Shown piece after piece: positions 35,359-45,787 of a stretch of DNA of 64,000 bases. Position numbers and translations under genes: made by a program. Origin of the DNA: Tanypteryx hageni. Its lineage: Eukaryota > Arthropoda > Insecta > Odonata > Petaluridae. The notes beneath the pieces are model-generated. The model did no database searches and was not told the origin of the DNA. It worked only from the letters and a program-made list of their open reading frames with translations. How positions within the stretch are numbered: the stretch's first letter is position 1; every line of letters begins with the position of its first letter. The DNA is taken from assembly GCA_028673005.1 (NCBI GenBank), contig CM054116.1:70259315-70323314 (forward strand), read 5' to 3'.

Positions 35359-36440
35359 TCACTATCCAACCTCCTCCACTCCCTTTCTGCAACTCCCCTA
35401 CTCTAACTCAATTATTATTCCCGCCTAGTCCCTCTCCCACTCTTTCTCCGACTGTTGCGGAGCGTGGAAGGAAGGAATGAGAGGGGAGGCGGATGGGGTG
35501 GGGAAGCTGAGGGAAGGGAGACAGAGGGGGAGAGAGACCGCTGCGGAGGAAGGATGTCGCCAGAGGTGCGGTTGTACATAAAGTTTCGCGCCGATGCTCT
35601 TCTCTCTCCCTCCCTCACTCCCTAATCTCATCTCTCGGACCCGTTCGCTCGCTCCCTCCCAATGGAAAACCCTTTTAAAAAGATGCAGATAGGGAGTGGG
35701 GGAGGGAGGAGTAGAGAATGGGAGTGAGGTGAATTGATGCACGCGCTTTATTACAGCAGGTGACGATTAGGGAAAGGAGGGGGTAAGAGATAAAAAGAAC
35801 TCCCGCTGAATGACAAAAGACTCGAAAAAAATATAACATCCGGGGACGGGCAGACGAGAAGCAGACAACAAAGGAAGGGGCGTTTACTTTAAACCGATGT
35901 GACTACTTAACGTTGCGATTCGGTTTTACGTCCTTTTACGGTCGAGGTGACTTACAAATCTGTGAGCTAGAATCCGACGAATAGACGGAAGGGGTCGGGT
36001 GAGAGAGGGACGAAAGGAAGCGTGTCTCCATCTAGGAAGAAAGGTTTTCCTATTGTGGGACCTTATCTATCTCGTTCCCTCTCTTATAAATAATGGGTCT
36101 TTTATCGCAGTCTATTTCCCTTGATGTTGTCTCGACGTAAACGGTTGACTTATACACCTGTGCCCTCCTCGAACACAGCTGTTATCTAAGTCACTAAAAA
36201 TACGGTGTCTGTAATGGCTTAATCTTAATGCCGTGACTTGGAGGTATACGAAAACCGGGCTTTGGCCCATAAGCGAGCCAGGAAATATACTAACTAGCGT
36301 CGACGCAGGGTTGCTTTAGATTTGATTTAATTTAATTAATAATAACACAACTTCGAAAGCAATAAAACAATCGAGCAAATCATTCGTGCAGTAGAGTCAC
36401 AGAACAGCCTTCCTCGGCGGTATTTAAAATGGGCCCTTTC
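35359..36440. other. Unannotated interval
   Basis: CpG-rich and purine/pyrimidine-skewed to about 35900, AT-rich beyond. No gene recognised. Confidence 0.4.
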
Positions 36441-36454
36441 ACAATCGACGAATG

Positions 36455-36640
36455 GAGAATTGCCAATGAGGACGGCTGCCATGTAGCTGAAAGGTGATCT
36501 AGATTTATTTATTTATGCTTTAGGAGCCATCTTCATCATACAATTGAATTCCAACCATTATATTAGCTCGATAATCACGAAAAAGCTACCGAGCTCACTT
36601 TATTGCTGAAATCAATTTTTTTTTAGAATCCACTATAGCT
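36455..36640 (+). repeat. Hammerhead-like repeat, copy H3
   Basis: TTGCCAATGAGGACGGCTG, then TAGCTGAAAGG. The first box is ATGAGGA (36466-36472; the initial C is A) and GAAA is at 36489-36492. It sits 185 bp upstream of copy H4 in the same orientation. A partial third copy (CTCACTTTATTGCTGAAAT) ends near 36612. Confidence 0.5.
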
Positions 36641-36642
36641 AG

Positions 36643-36720
36643 AACGACCACTGATGATGGCTACATTTTAGCGGAAAATCTGGTTTACCCAACCCTTTAA
36701 TGGCTACTGGAGAAACAATC
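36643..36720 (+). ncRNA. Hammerhead ribozyme-like motif with intact core (copy H4)
   Basis: The core CTGATGA (36651-36657) and GAAA (36674-36677) are exact hammerhead boxes. Between them GCTA and TAGC can pair as helix II. ACCA before the core can pair with TGGT after AATC, giving a short helix I, with ATC just before it as a candidate UH cleavage site. The linker after GAAA is too short to close helix III in a monomer, so cleavage, if any, would need a dimer or a better-preserved relative. Type I hammerheads with tiny helix III are known from Penelope-like elements and retrozymes. Confidence 0.4.
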
Positions 36721-38608
36721 TGTATATGAACTCGCTAGTTCATTTGTGAGATTTAAACCCCGCTAAACACTTGTCTTACCAAAAAATACTTTGAAACTAA
36801 GCATGCGGTAAAAATAACTTCGCTTGTATATCCGGTAGGTAACGAGGCATGCGTAGTTCTAGAGAGGAGCTCCATAAAACTTTTCTATTTATATCGGAAA
36901 GCAAAAAAAGTTTGAAAACCCAATTACATCCACCTCTCCCATTCTTATAATTTATCTTATTTCCCTCGCCGATTCCCGAACCAATTCTTCAATCGCTCCC
37001 TCCTCTTCCATACCGCCGTATTTTCCTTCCTTCCGTTTTTAGGTAATTCTTCGAAGGAGGCCTCCGTAAAAACGGGAAAGCATCCGCTACTCCGCCACGC
37101 AGCGAGCATCCTCTCGCTTTCTCCCTGCACCTGCTCCGTTAATCCTCCGTCGAGGCCAACGCTTTTATTATTCACGGCGGGACATCCTCCCGCGGTACTG
37201 CCGCTCCCGAATCGGGAAGCCGCCTAAATATTTTTATGCCGGAACCGCCGGAATGCGCGCTTCCGACGTTGAAGGGTCTTCCGCGATTGCCAAAACAAAC
37301 GAACGTTTATCGCCACTTCGTCACGGTCGAAGAACCCCTGGACAAACAGGTAATCGAGGATCCGCTTAAATACGTTCGCTTTTAACCCTCCTATGAATAG
37401 CCCGCGCATATTTCTCGAAAATAGCATCACCTGGCACACGAAGACCAAAGTAGCGTCGTAACTGAATGGTTCGGAGGACTAAAATGCTCCGTGTATTTAC
37501 AGCTGTTGGTTCCCGCATTTTTCCATTAATAACTGCCCTCTTTTCTCCGACGGTCAAGGGATAGTTCGGTTCGTCTCGCAGAATTTTCCGAGATGCGAAT
37601 TTGAGCGGGCGCTTTTCTTGCGGGCTTTCTTTATTGTAAGATACGTCAGGCGTGAAATAATCTCGAATCTCAGCTGGGGCAAATCGTTCTTCGGGAAAAG
37701 ACTAAAAAATTCGATCAAAACGTTTTTTTTCTTTATTGCAGACGTAGCTTAAAGAGGCTAAAAACTATAAACGGAATAGATGGGCTGATGGAGAATCCAC
37801 CCGATGCAACTACGACTAAGCGAAAACAGACAAAAAATTAAACGACCGGCTGCAAATTTCAGCCAGTCCGACGCGAAAGCTACTCAACCCAAAAGTGAAA
37901 AAAAAACCCTCCGACGCGTAGAAAACCATCATAAAATCTAGAGGCCGAAGACTCTTTAAACTAACAAACGACTTCGTGTAATACGATCGAAACTGTAGCA
38001 TCCTATTCAATTTTAACTATCCCGAGCGAGCAGCATCGAATTACACAGAAGCTTAAAGAAAAAAGTTTCTATAAATTCTCTGCTTGAATTTGCACGTAAT
38101 TAATCGCAGAGATTTTATAATACGCATTAAAACGAGCGACCCAAAAGACTTATCGAAAACAGCAGTACTCCGCGAGACACTTGTAACAGTTTTGAATTAA
38201 GCAGGAAGGACAGCTAACAAGGCTCTCACGTCGCAAGGGTATGCAAAAGAAAGAAAGGAAGCAGTTTTTTTAAACTGCTACAATTATTAAGGACAAGCTT
38301 CTTCTGTCTCGAGGACGCGGTACTAAGTTTTAGCAACTTTACAGCCAGCTGAGATGTTCTCATAATGAGAAGAAACTCCCAAAATATACGGAAAGATGTT
38401 GGAAAACGACAGCTTCATTCTCTTAAGGAATACGTTAAATCCATTCGTAAATTTAACGCGAGAAATTGCAAGATTTTTCTACGTGCTCGATATTTTAGCG
38501 CTGAGGCATATTTATGAAAATGAGTCTCTCATAAAACCAAGAAACGACCTCGGTAATTGCACGATGTAATCTTATAAAAGGAAAGTTAGTACAGTACGCA
38601 CTCGCTCC
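36721..38608. other. Unannotated interval
   Basis: CpG-rich from about 36960 to 37640 and AT-rich beyond. Minus-strand frames at 36957-37175 and 37224-37448 show no domain I recognise. No element boundaries were found. Confidence 0.4.
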
Positions 38609-41011
38609 CAGGGCATCAAACCGGAACCAAACCGAAACCGAAAAAAACCGTTATTTTAGCTGGAGTGAAACCGAACCCGAACCGAAAACCGTTATTTATT
38701 TCGTTCCATTTTTTCGGTTCGCATAAACAGTGGGAGAGAAAGAAGGGTTTTTCTTTTAGCTTTAATATGAGTCTTTTTTGAAAGCCTCACTTTTCAACAC
38801 CGAATAAGGCAAAGGCTAATGGTTTTCTAGAGAATACATGCTCCTAAGCCTTTGGAGAGATGCGTCTTTGTGATAATATCTGTTGGTTCAATGGTAGGAC
38901 TTTCCATTGGCATTTCAATACACAGACAGAGGGTCAAGGAAACGTCCTTCTGAGTTTTCCCAGAACCCTGTTAAACCCCCATAAACTTTCATCCGATCTC
39001 CATATGCACTGAACCCTTATATTTTGGTAGTCTTTCTCTAAAATTTATCCAGGAAGAATCGCTCCGCAGTCGTGCTTTGAGGTATTCTTACTTTTGTTAT
39101 CTTTTGTTACAGGTTAGTAAATTTATATTTATATAGTGCATCTTAAACAAAATGTGCACAAAGATTAGCATTCGTTGCTTAAAACTGAAGAGGGATTAAG
39201 GATTAATGCGAATTTGTTATTTTTAGTGAAGTATTTTGCCGACTGCAAAAACTCACATTAGAAACTCTGCTTGAAGAAAGACAGTTCATGACGCGATGAA
39301 TATGTAAGTCTAATTTTCTTTCTATATGAGCGTGTTTGATTTCAACAAGATATTTAGTACAGCGATGCAAGTTCTGTTTCGTCTCCATTTCCCATGGAAA
39401 AACGTAAAAGTCTTTGTCCTGACATGCAGACTTTTTTGGTTATTATTTTAAAATATCTAAGATATTGGCGCAATATTTGCATGACCATAAAGATAAATGA
39501 TTGTAGATTAATTTTCTTATCATCTAATTTTATTTCTCAATTTCTTCAAAGATTCACGTTTTTATTAATTTTATCATTTTAGGTCCTTGAAAACCGGTAT
39601 AGTTGGATTCTATTGTTGTCATCATTCTCCTGCTTAATATGCATACATTTAAAAAACCAACTACTTTTTCTAACCGTCTTTGATGAATCTCCCCGAGTTG
39701 TGAAGGAGGACGGAATAAATAGGGAGAGGGAGGGAGTTCAAGTGAGAATAGGGATAAAGCAGAGTGAGAAAGAGAATATAATATGCTATTCAATTCTAGG
39801 CTCGGACATAATAAATGCAGTTGTTGTATTTCAACTTCATTGAATTTCTCCTTCTTGGAAACGTTTTACGTTTTGAATTTCAGAGGACAACTTCTCTATT
39901 ATGTACATAATATCGCAACAACTAGTCCAAAATGTAGGCAACGGGAATCAATTTTAATATATTTATCTATATAGGTGCATTTAATTCCTTACATAAATAT
40001 ACATATACCGTTTCAAAACATCCCTTCTCACTCAATGCCTCCTCAATCACTCGTCTCCTCCTTATCTTTTTCTCTTCACCCCTCTTTCCTCTTAAGTCTC
40101 TCCCTACTGCTCTTATTTACTATCTCTTTCCCGTCGTTATTCCTACCAGTTACTTATATCTATTCCTTCCTATAAGTCAATACCAAATTGGAGGACATTT
40201 TATTAATTGGATGTAATTTTGGTTGCTTGGAGTAAATGTTACTGTGTACATATTTGTCATCTTGAGAAAATTTATGTAATTATATACTGTATGGTATCTG
40301 TAATGTTAACATCTAAATTACTGTATTTAAAAAATAGTTAAGTAGCTCTTTTTTGAACAACTCTCTATGAATTACATTCCACATTTAAATGTGAATTGAT
40401 ATTATTGTACCTGTTCAAGTACGTGCATAAGTACTGTTGGAGTAAATTGATTATGATTATGAGAGAGGTTAATATTGGAATCTGGAATATTGGAATTGTA
40501 AAATCAAATAAATGTTGACTTCTGAAAGAATAACAAAGATTTTACATCAAATTAATGACCAAAAAATAAATAATATTTTAACAGATTTTATACGCGCTAA
40601 AAAGGAAAAAATAAATTTTAAATTTCTATAGAACAGTATTAGACGGGGCCGTATAAAAGGAGCCATTTATAAATTGAATAACGAATAATGTAAGAAGGGA
40701 ATTCATGCAATGTTTTGCTGTTCACTACATAATGGGGAGATTTCGCGTTGTTACGTACAGATATATATTTTTTTCATCTTCACTTGCGACAGTGAAGACG
40801 TATTTGGCTTAAACAAAAAATAACAATTAATAAGGATTATTTTGTAATATTCTTGAAAATTTCCCCAAAAAATTCAGCCAGAGCGAAAAAAAACCGGTTC
40901 TAACCGGTTCAATGGTGGCTGCTGGAGCGAAACCGGACCGAACCGAATTTTTTTGTTTTGTGTGAACCGGAACGAAAACCGGAGCGAAAAATATTTCGGT
41001 TCGATGCCCTG
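38609..41011. mobile_element. 2.4-kb non-autonomous hAT element with perfect target duplication
   Basis: The left end is CAGGGCATCAAACCGGAACC and the right end in reverse complement is CAGGGCATCGAACCGAAATA. CTCGCTCC flanks both ends exactly (38601-38608 and 41012-41019). Both subterminal regions, about 120 bp each, are crowded with ACCGAA/ACCGGA motifs, as expected for hAT transposase binding sites. The interior is AT-rich and has only short frames (up to about 80 codons) with no transposase motif, so it depends on a partner. The length is unusual for a hAT MITE. Confidence 0.92.
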
Positions 41012-41019
41012 CTCGCTCC

Positions 41020-42034
41020 GAAATTATTGCAGCGATTTTCAATGCTCGCGTAATGAAACTTCCACTTATTTGCGCCTGCCGAACGCAGCACGCACTGCTC
41101 GTTCGCTAAAACTTTAGGAACACGGTGCAATTTTCTCTCGACTTCTATCGATTCAATTCCAAAAGCACTTAATTATCTTATTTAAGTTTACATTTTAACA
41201 ATAGGTCTAAACAATATTTACAGATTAGCATTTCGAGCTTGTTACCAATAGGTACTCTGCGGTCTTTCCTTTATAAATTCACTTTTTCACTTTTTGAACA
41301 ATATTTCTTTATAGTTCTGTGAGGGAAGAAATTTTCGTGTCAAAAACCCTCATTTATTAATATGTATTAACATAATAGAAATACAAAAACTGGCACAATA
41401 ACAGTTATTTGCACTATGCACATATATGGTTGATATTTTGGTCTTGTATTTTTTATTCTGGCTTCTTTCTTGCAGGCTATCAACTAATACAAATTACATT
41501 TATTAGTGGTAGTGACTCTACAATGCAGGCCGACGGGGTCAGTGCTAAGCAAGACGTCGGAATGTTGTTATACTCTCATTTTATCTTGCTCTCCCACTCC
41601 GTTCACATCCGTGTAATTTTATATAATATATATTTTCTACAATCTTTTCGCATTATGCACAATACCGTGATTAAACTATGGCTCCAAAAGGCAACGGAAG
41701 TGAATCAAGCGTGAGAAGAGCGAAAAATGTTCATTCCCCTAACACATTTAGCCTATAAGCTTTTCGTGTCTATATTAGCAGTTTCTACGTTCGCGCAGTT
41801 TTCCAGAAATTTAACCCACGCGAATACGGAGATACTACTGAATAAAAAAACCCTAGTCTCTGTTGGAATAGTTTAACGGTACGATACCGACCATCGCTAA
41901 ATTCAGATGGGTAATTTCATCAATTCTGCTTATAACAGGGTGTGCTTTCATCGCGAATCGGATGACCTGGCCAACTCCGGCAGCCATAAAAGTGTGCCAG
42001 ATACGCACTTCGGTTGCAGATTTAAAATCGACGA
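41020..42034. other. AT-rich unannotated interval
   Basis: No gene or element recognised. The 101-codon frame at 41409-41714 is AT-driven. Confidence 0.4.
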
Positions 42035-42130
42035 TCCTCGAATTGCCATTGAGGAAGGCTAATTTGTAGCTGAAGCGTACCGTTGGTCCACTAAACCCTT
42101 TTATGACTGCAGAGGTTGCCTTGACCATTC
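42035..42130 (+). repeat. Hammerhead-like repeat, copy H5
   Basis: TTGCCATTGAGGAAGGCT, then GTAGCTGAAGCGTACC. First box TTGAGGA (42049-42055) and GAAG (42072-42075) each have one substitution. GTTGGTCCACTAAACCCTTT downstream aligns with the equivalent segment of copy H4. Confidence 0.5.
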
Positions 42131-42764
42131 CATCGGATTCATGCCATTGAGTGAACGCGACAATTTTTAAATTTTCCATTACGCATTCATCGCGCGTTTA
42201 TAAAAGGCTCGCAGAATCAGTGGCGCGGCCAAGGGGAAAGGATCAGGCGGGCACCCGTTCCCCGCCCCTTTTAATATCGCAAATCATTTGAGCTGCGACT
42301 GCTTTAGCAGGAATTTCAACTTTAACTTGAAAATCAATATATTAATTAAATTACTGTTTATAAGTTAATATTGAAAACTATCAAAGGTAAAATAAGTGGC
42401 CAATCTCCTTATGAAAAAAATGTCTCATTATTTGCCAACCCCAAATTAGATTCCTGGCTGAGTACAGAACCACTGATGATTAAGGTAGTATCCTCCGAGA
42501 TAGATTATAAAAAAATAACTTATCCAAGCCATTCGCGAAGCAGACGAAAAATCTCGCACCGATTATCCTTAACTTAAAGTTGCACTGCAAATCGACTAAA
42601 ATCACATCACAAGCATCCCTCGAAAGAGGAACGCTTCGACCCTTCACCCGAACGCGCATTCAATCCTTCCAGGGTCAAAATCTCAACCATTCCATTTCCC
42701 GGTATTTAATTGCCGACCAACGTGGGCGCGGCAAAAACTCCGGGACGAAAATCACCGCCAGGAC
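42131..42764. other. Unannotated interval
   Basis: CAGTGGCGCGGCCAAGG at 42218 resembles one hAT terminus; the possible partner near 42470 lacks a matching flank. No gene recognised. Confidence 0.35.
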
Positions 42765-42826
42765 GGCCGAAGTTCGAATCCCTTCACGGCTTGGCGCTCC
42801 ACTAAGCTATTCACGGCGCCACAACA
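42765..42826 (-). mobile_element. tRNA-like sequence or SINE head
   Basis: On the minus strand TAGCTTAGTGGAGCG (A-box-like) is followed by GGGATTCGAAC (B-box-like), spaced as in a tRNA gene. The cloverleaf stems do not close well, so a pseudogene or SINE head is more likely than a working tRNA. Confidence 0.45.
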
Positions 42827-43571
42827 GAACTCGAAAAAAAAAAAATTAACAGCCCGTTCGGCCCCGTGGTTGGCAGAGATTCAAATCAAAGTCCCGCCGA
42901 GCAACAATACGACGGGAGGAGGGGAGGAAAGAGGGAGGGAATTTGGGGAGGAAGTGAGGGGGAACAGAGTCGAATTCAAAGCCACATGCACAGTTCACGG
43001 CTTTGCGCCCATCCGAACGGGATAGGACGCCCGAAAACGCCCCAGTTATCCGAGGGACATTGTTTGGACGATCAGACGGACAGGAGAAAATATCACCGCG
43101 CAGACGCAACACGTTCATAAAAAAGTAACAACGACGAATGCCTCCGACACCGATGGCCGAATGAGAGGAGTGGAGGGAGGGTTGGGAAATAATCTCGCGA
43201 TTGCCATGCGATTTGACTGTCGGGAGGCGTGGCGGGTCGGGGAGGAAGCGGACGGAAGGGGCGTGCGGGGAAGGAGGGGGGAAGCGGTTATTGGCAGTAT
43301 AACTTGGACGCCGACACCGGTGGCTCACACACAACCGTACCACCGATACAAACTCAATACACAAGCGGAGTCCAGACGATTCAATGCCGGCGAGACGGCG
43401 AGAACCATTAAATCCGTTTAAGGACGGGTCATGCGCCAATGCACGAGTGCTCGCGGACGGGGAAGGGAATAGGAGAGAGGGAGATACGGGGACACGCCGC
43501 AAAGGGGCGGGGAAGGAAAAGAAGGGGATATAAACAGGGGCTATTGTTCACGATTTCAACTGGTCAGTACC
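42827..43571. other. CpG-rich unannotated interval
   Basis: A CpG-rich block with no gene recognised. GATATAAACAGG at 43527 followed 37 bp later by TCAGT at 43564 has a TATA/initiator-like look, with GGGGCGGGG just upstream, but it opens into a satellite and the spacing is slightly long. Confidence 0.3.
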
Positions 43572-44237
43572 TGTAAGAGAGACAAGAGGGGAGAGAGCGA
43601 GAGGAAGAGAGAGATAGGAAGAGTGAATGAGGGAGGGAGAGTGAATGAGGGAGGGAGAGTGAATGAGGGAGGGAGAGTGAATGAGGGAGGGAGAGTGAAT
43701 GAGGGAGGGAGAGTGAATGAGGGAGGGAGAGTGAATGAGGGAGGGAGAGTGAATGAGGGAGGGAGAGTGAATGAGGGAGGGAGAGTGAATGACGGAGGGA
43801 AAGTGAGGGAGGGAGAGTGAATGAGGGAGGGAGAGTGAATGAGGCAGGGAGAATGAGGGAGGGAGAGATAGGGAGAGTAAATGAAGGATTAAGAGTGAGG
43901 GAGGGAGAGAGACGGAGGGTGAATGAGGGATGGAGACAGAGAAGCAGACAAACGAGTGAGGGAGAGAGAGTGAATGAGAGAGGGAGAGCTAGGGAGAATG
44001 AATGAGGGATGGAGGGAGAGTGAGGGAGGGAGAGGGATGGAGGGAGAGGGATGGAGGGAGAGTGAGGGAGGGAGAGTGAGGGAGGGAGAGTGAGGGAGGG
44101 AGGGAGAGTGATGGAGGAAGAGGTAGGATGAGAGATGGCGAGGGAGAGAGATAGAGGGTGAGATGGATAGGGAGAGAGAAAGAGTGAGGGTGGGAGAGAG
44201 TGAGGGAGTGGAAAGAGAAAAAGAGAGGGAGGCAAGG
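43572..44237 (+). repeat. Purine satellite with 18-bp unit
   Basis: About twelve near-perfect copies of GTGAATGAGGGAGGGAGA (about 43622-43850), followed by less regular GA DNA. The 18-bp period keeps frame, which gives VNEGGR repeats on the plus strand and Ser/Leu/Pro/His on the minus strand; these are not genes. Confidence 0.95.
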
Positions 44238-45304
44238 TGAGTGAGAACGCGCACACAATAAAACTGCGCGCAAAGGAGAACTCGTGAAATGCAACAGGTC
44301 ACGGCATTCGCTATTTCAAAGGGCGCGGATTCACGGTTTGAGGGCGGCTGGCTGGACGGGATGCGGAATGACCGCCGAGCATCCGATCAAAACCCTCCCT
44401 TATTGCCCGACCCTCTACCATTCTCTCTCTCCCTCCCATTCTCACCCCTCAAGCCATCTCCTGTTAGCTAGACTGGTGTATATTCCCATAGGTGGGAGAG
44501 CGGCGTAATTATTAAAGAGCCGCTTTCTCCGCCTGCACTCGATACCAGCTTACGAGGATCAACACGGAATGGGGAACGTGACGAGGGACGAAAAATACTT
44601 GGAGGATAACCTCAAAAATCCTCGCGCCGGGATTTGAATTCGGTGCCCATCGGGGTAGCGGAAGGTAGTGAATTCCTCTTTGAAATCCTCCTACGTAGCT
44701 GTTACAGCGCTGTGCGCGTTTACACCTGATACTAACGCGTACGATATTGAATGGCATGTTCGAGCTAGCGCCCTATCTCGTTTCTGCAATTCCTTATAGG
44801 ATTTATGTTGCGCGTTCTCTTCCCTCAAAGCAATTTGATAGCTTTATAACGATTAATAATAAAAATTCACAAATAAAATTTAAAGTTTACATTTTTGATG
44901 AGGCGGAATCCGTTTGATTCTGTCTCCTATTTCCATTACTCCAATTAAAATTCTGAGCGAAAAATTACTTTTAAATGTACAAGGTGGATCAAATATGTAC
45001 GGTGCTCTACCTCGCTTCCAGGTGGTTCCTTAACCTTTCCAAAAACCACGAAGGAGCTGAAGTGGAAATAAAATTTAAAAATCACCATCACATCACTACA
45101 AATCCGTAAATTAAGCATTAAATAAATACATTGAATATAACGCTAACGCATTAATGAACGGGTGTATCGTGGCCAAATGCATTTAACAAAACGAGGGTCG
45201 AGGTGGCAAAATAAGAAAAACGCAACACGTTTAGCAGGGCGTTTATTAAACCGCGCAATAATCTTTAGTTACAATTTTGCCAAGAACATCATATTAGAAC
45301 AATA
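44238..45304. other. Unannotated interval
   Basis: A GC-rich part to about 44760 with a B-box-like string on the minus strand at about 44625 that lacks an A box at proper distance, then AT-rich DNA. No gene recognised. Confidence 0.35.
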
Positions 45305-45787
45305 ACAAGAGGGAAAAGTATACTCCATAAATGGAAAACACAGAGATTTCCAAGGAGTTCCCATTGGGAAATGCGTATAAAACGGTATCGAATTTGGCGG
45401 TTCTTGAATTTTCGTCTCCGAAACTATGTCGTAATTATGTGGTCTCGCAGACTTTTTTGCAGTAAATGTCGTCCTCCATCCGAATAAATTTATTAAACTA
45501 TACCCACCAGATCATATAAGGATTATGGAGACAAATATGGTACTTAATTGTCACTTGACGGATGCCATTGACCGATATACCAGTATGTATAAGTTTATTT
45601 AAGCGCTAATATAAAATGGAAGTTATAATTGACGGAGTTCAAAATCACAAATCGGCAATACATTTTAATAAGGATCACTAATACTTAATTAAAACCCGTC
45701 CAGTGGTTCAGGAGATGAACGTAACAGGAAGGACAGACGGACGAGACCAATCCTTAAGGCGTTCCGCTACTACCGCTTCGCTGGTAG
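45305..45787 (-). repeat. Unclassified interspersed repeat B, fullest copy (about 480 bp)
   Basis: On the minus strand it starts CTACCAGCGAAGCGGTAGTA, continues through GGAACGCCTTAAGG and CTGGACGGGTTTTAATTAA, and ends AGTATACTTTTCCCTCTTGT. Copies B2 (48.6 kb) and B3 (49.2 kb) match it in series. There is no coding capacity, no pol III boxes and no clear terminal inverted repeats, so the class is open. Confidence 0.75.

Noticed and set aside
42218..42475. Possible hAT element with CAGTGGCGCGGCC on the left
   Set aside because: The only candidate right end near 42470 matches weakly and the flanks share no duplication.
43520..43570. TATA-like box with TCAGT initiator
   Set aside because: Spacing is about 37 bp, longer than usual, and the sequence downstream is a satellite with no transcript structure.
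44620..44720. tRNA-like sequence on the minus strand
   Set aside because: Only a weak B-box-like string is present; arms do not pair and the A box is missing.
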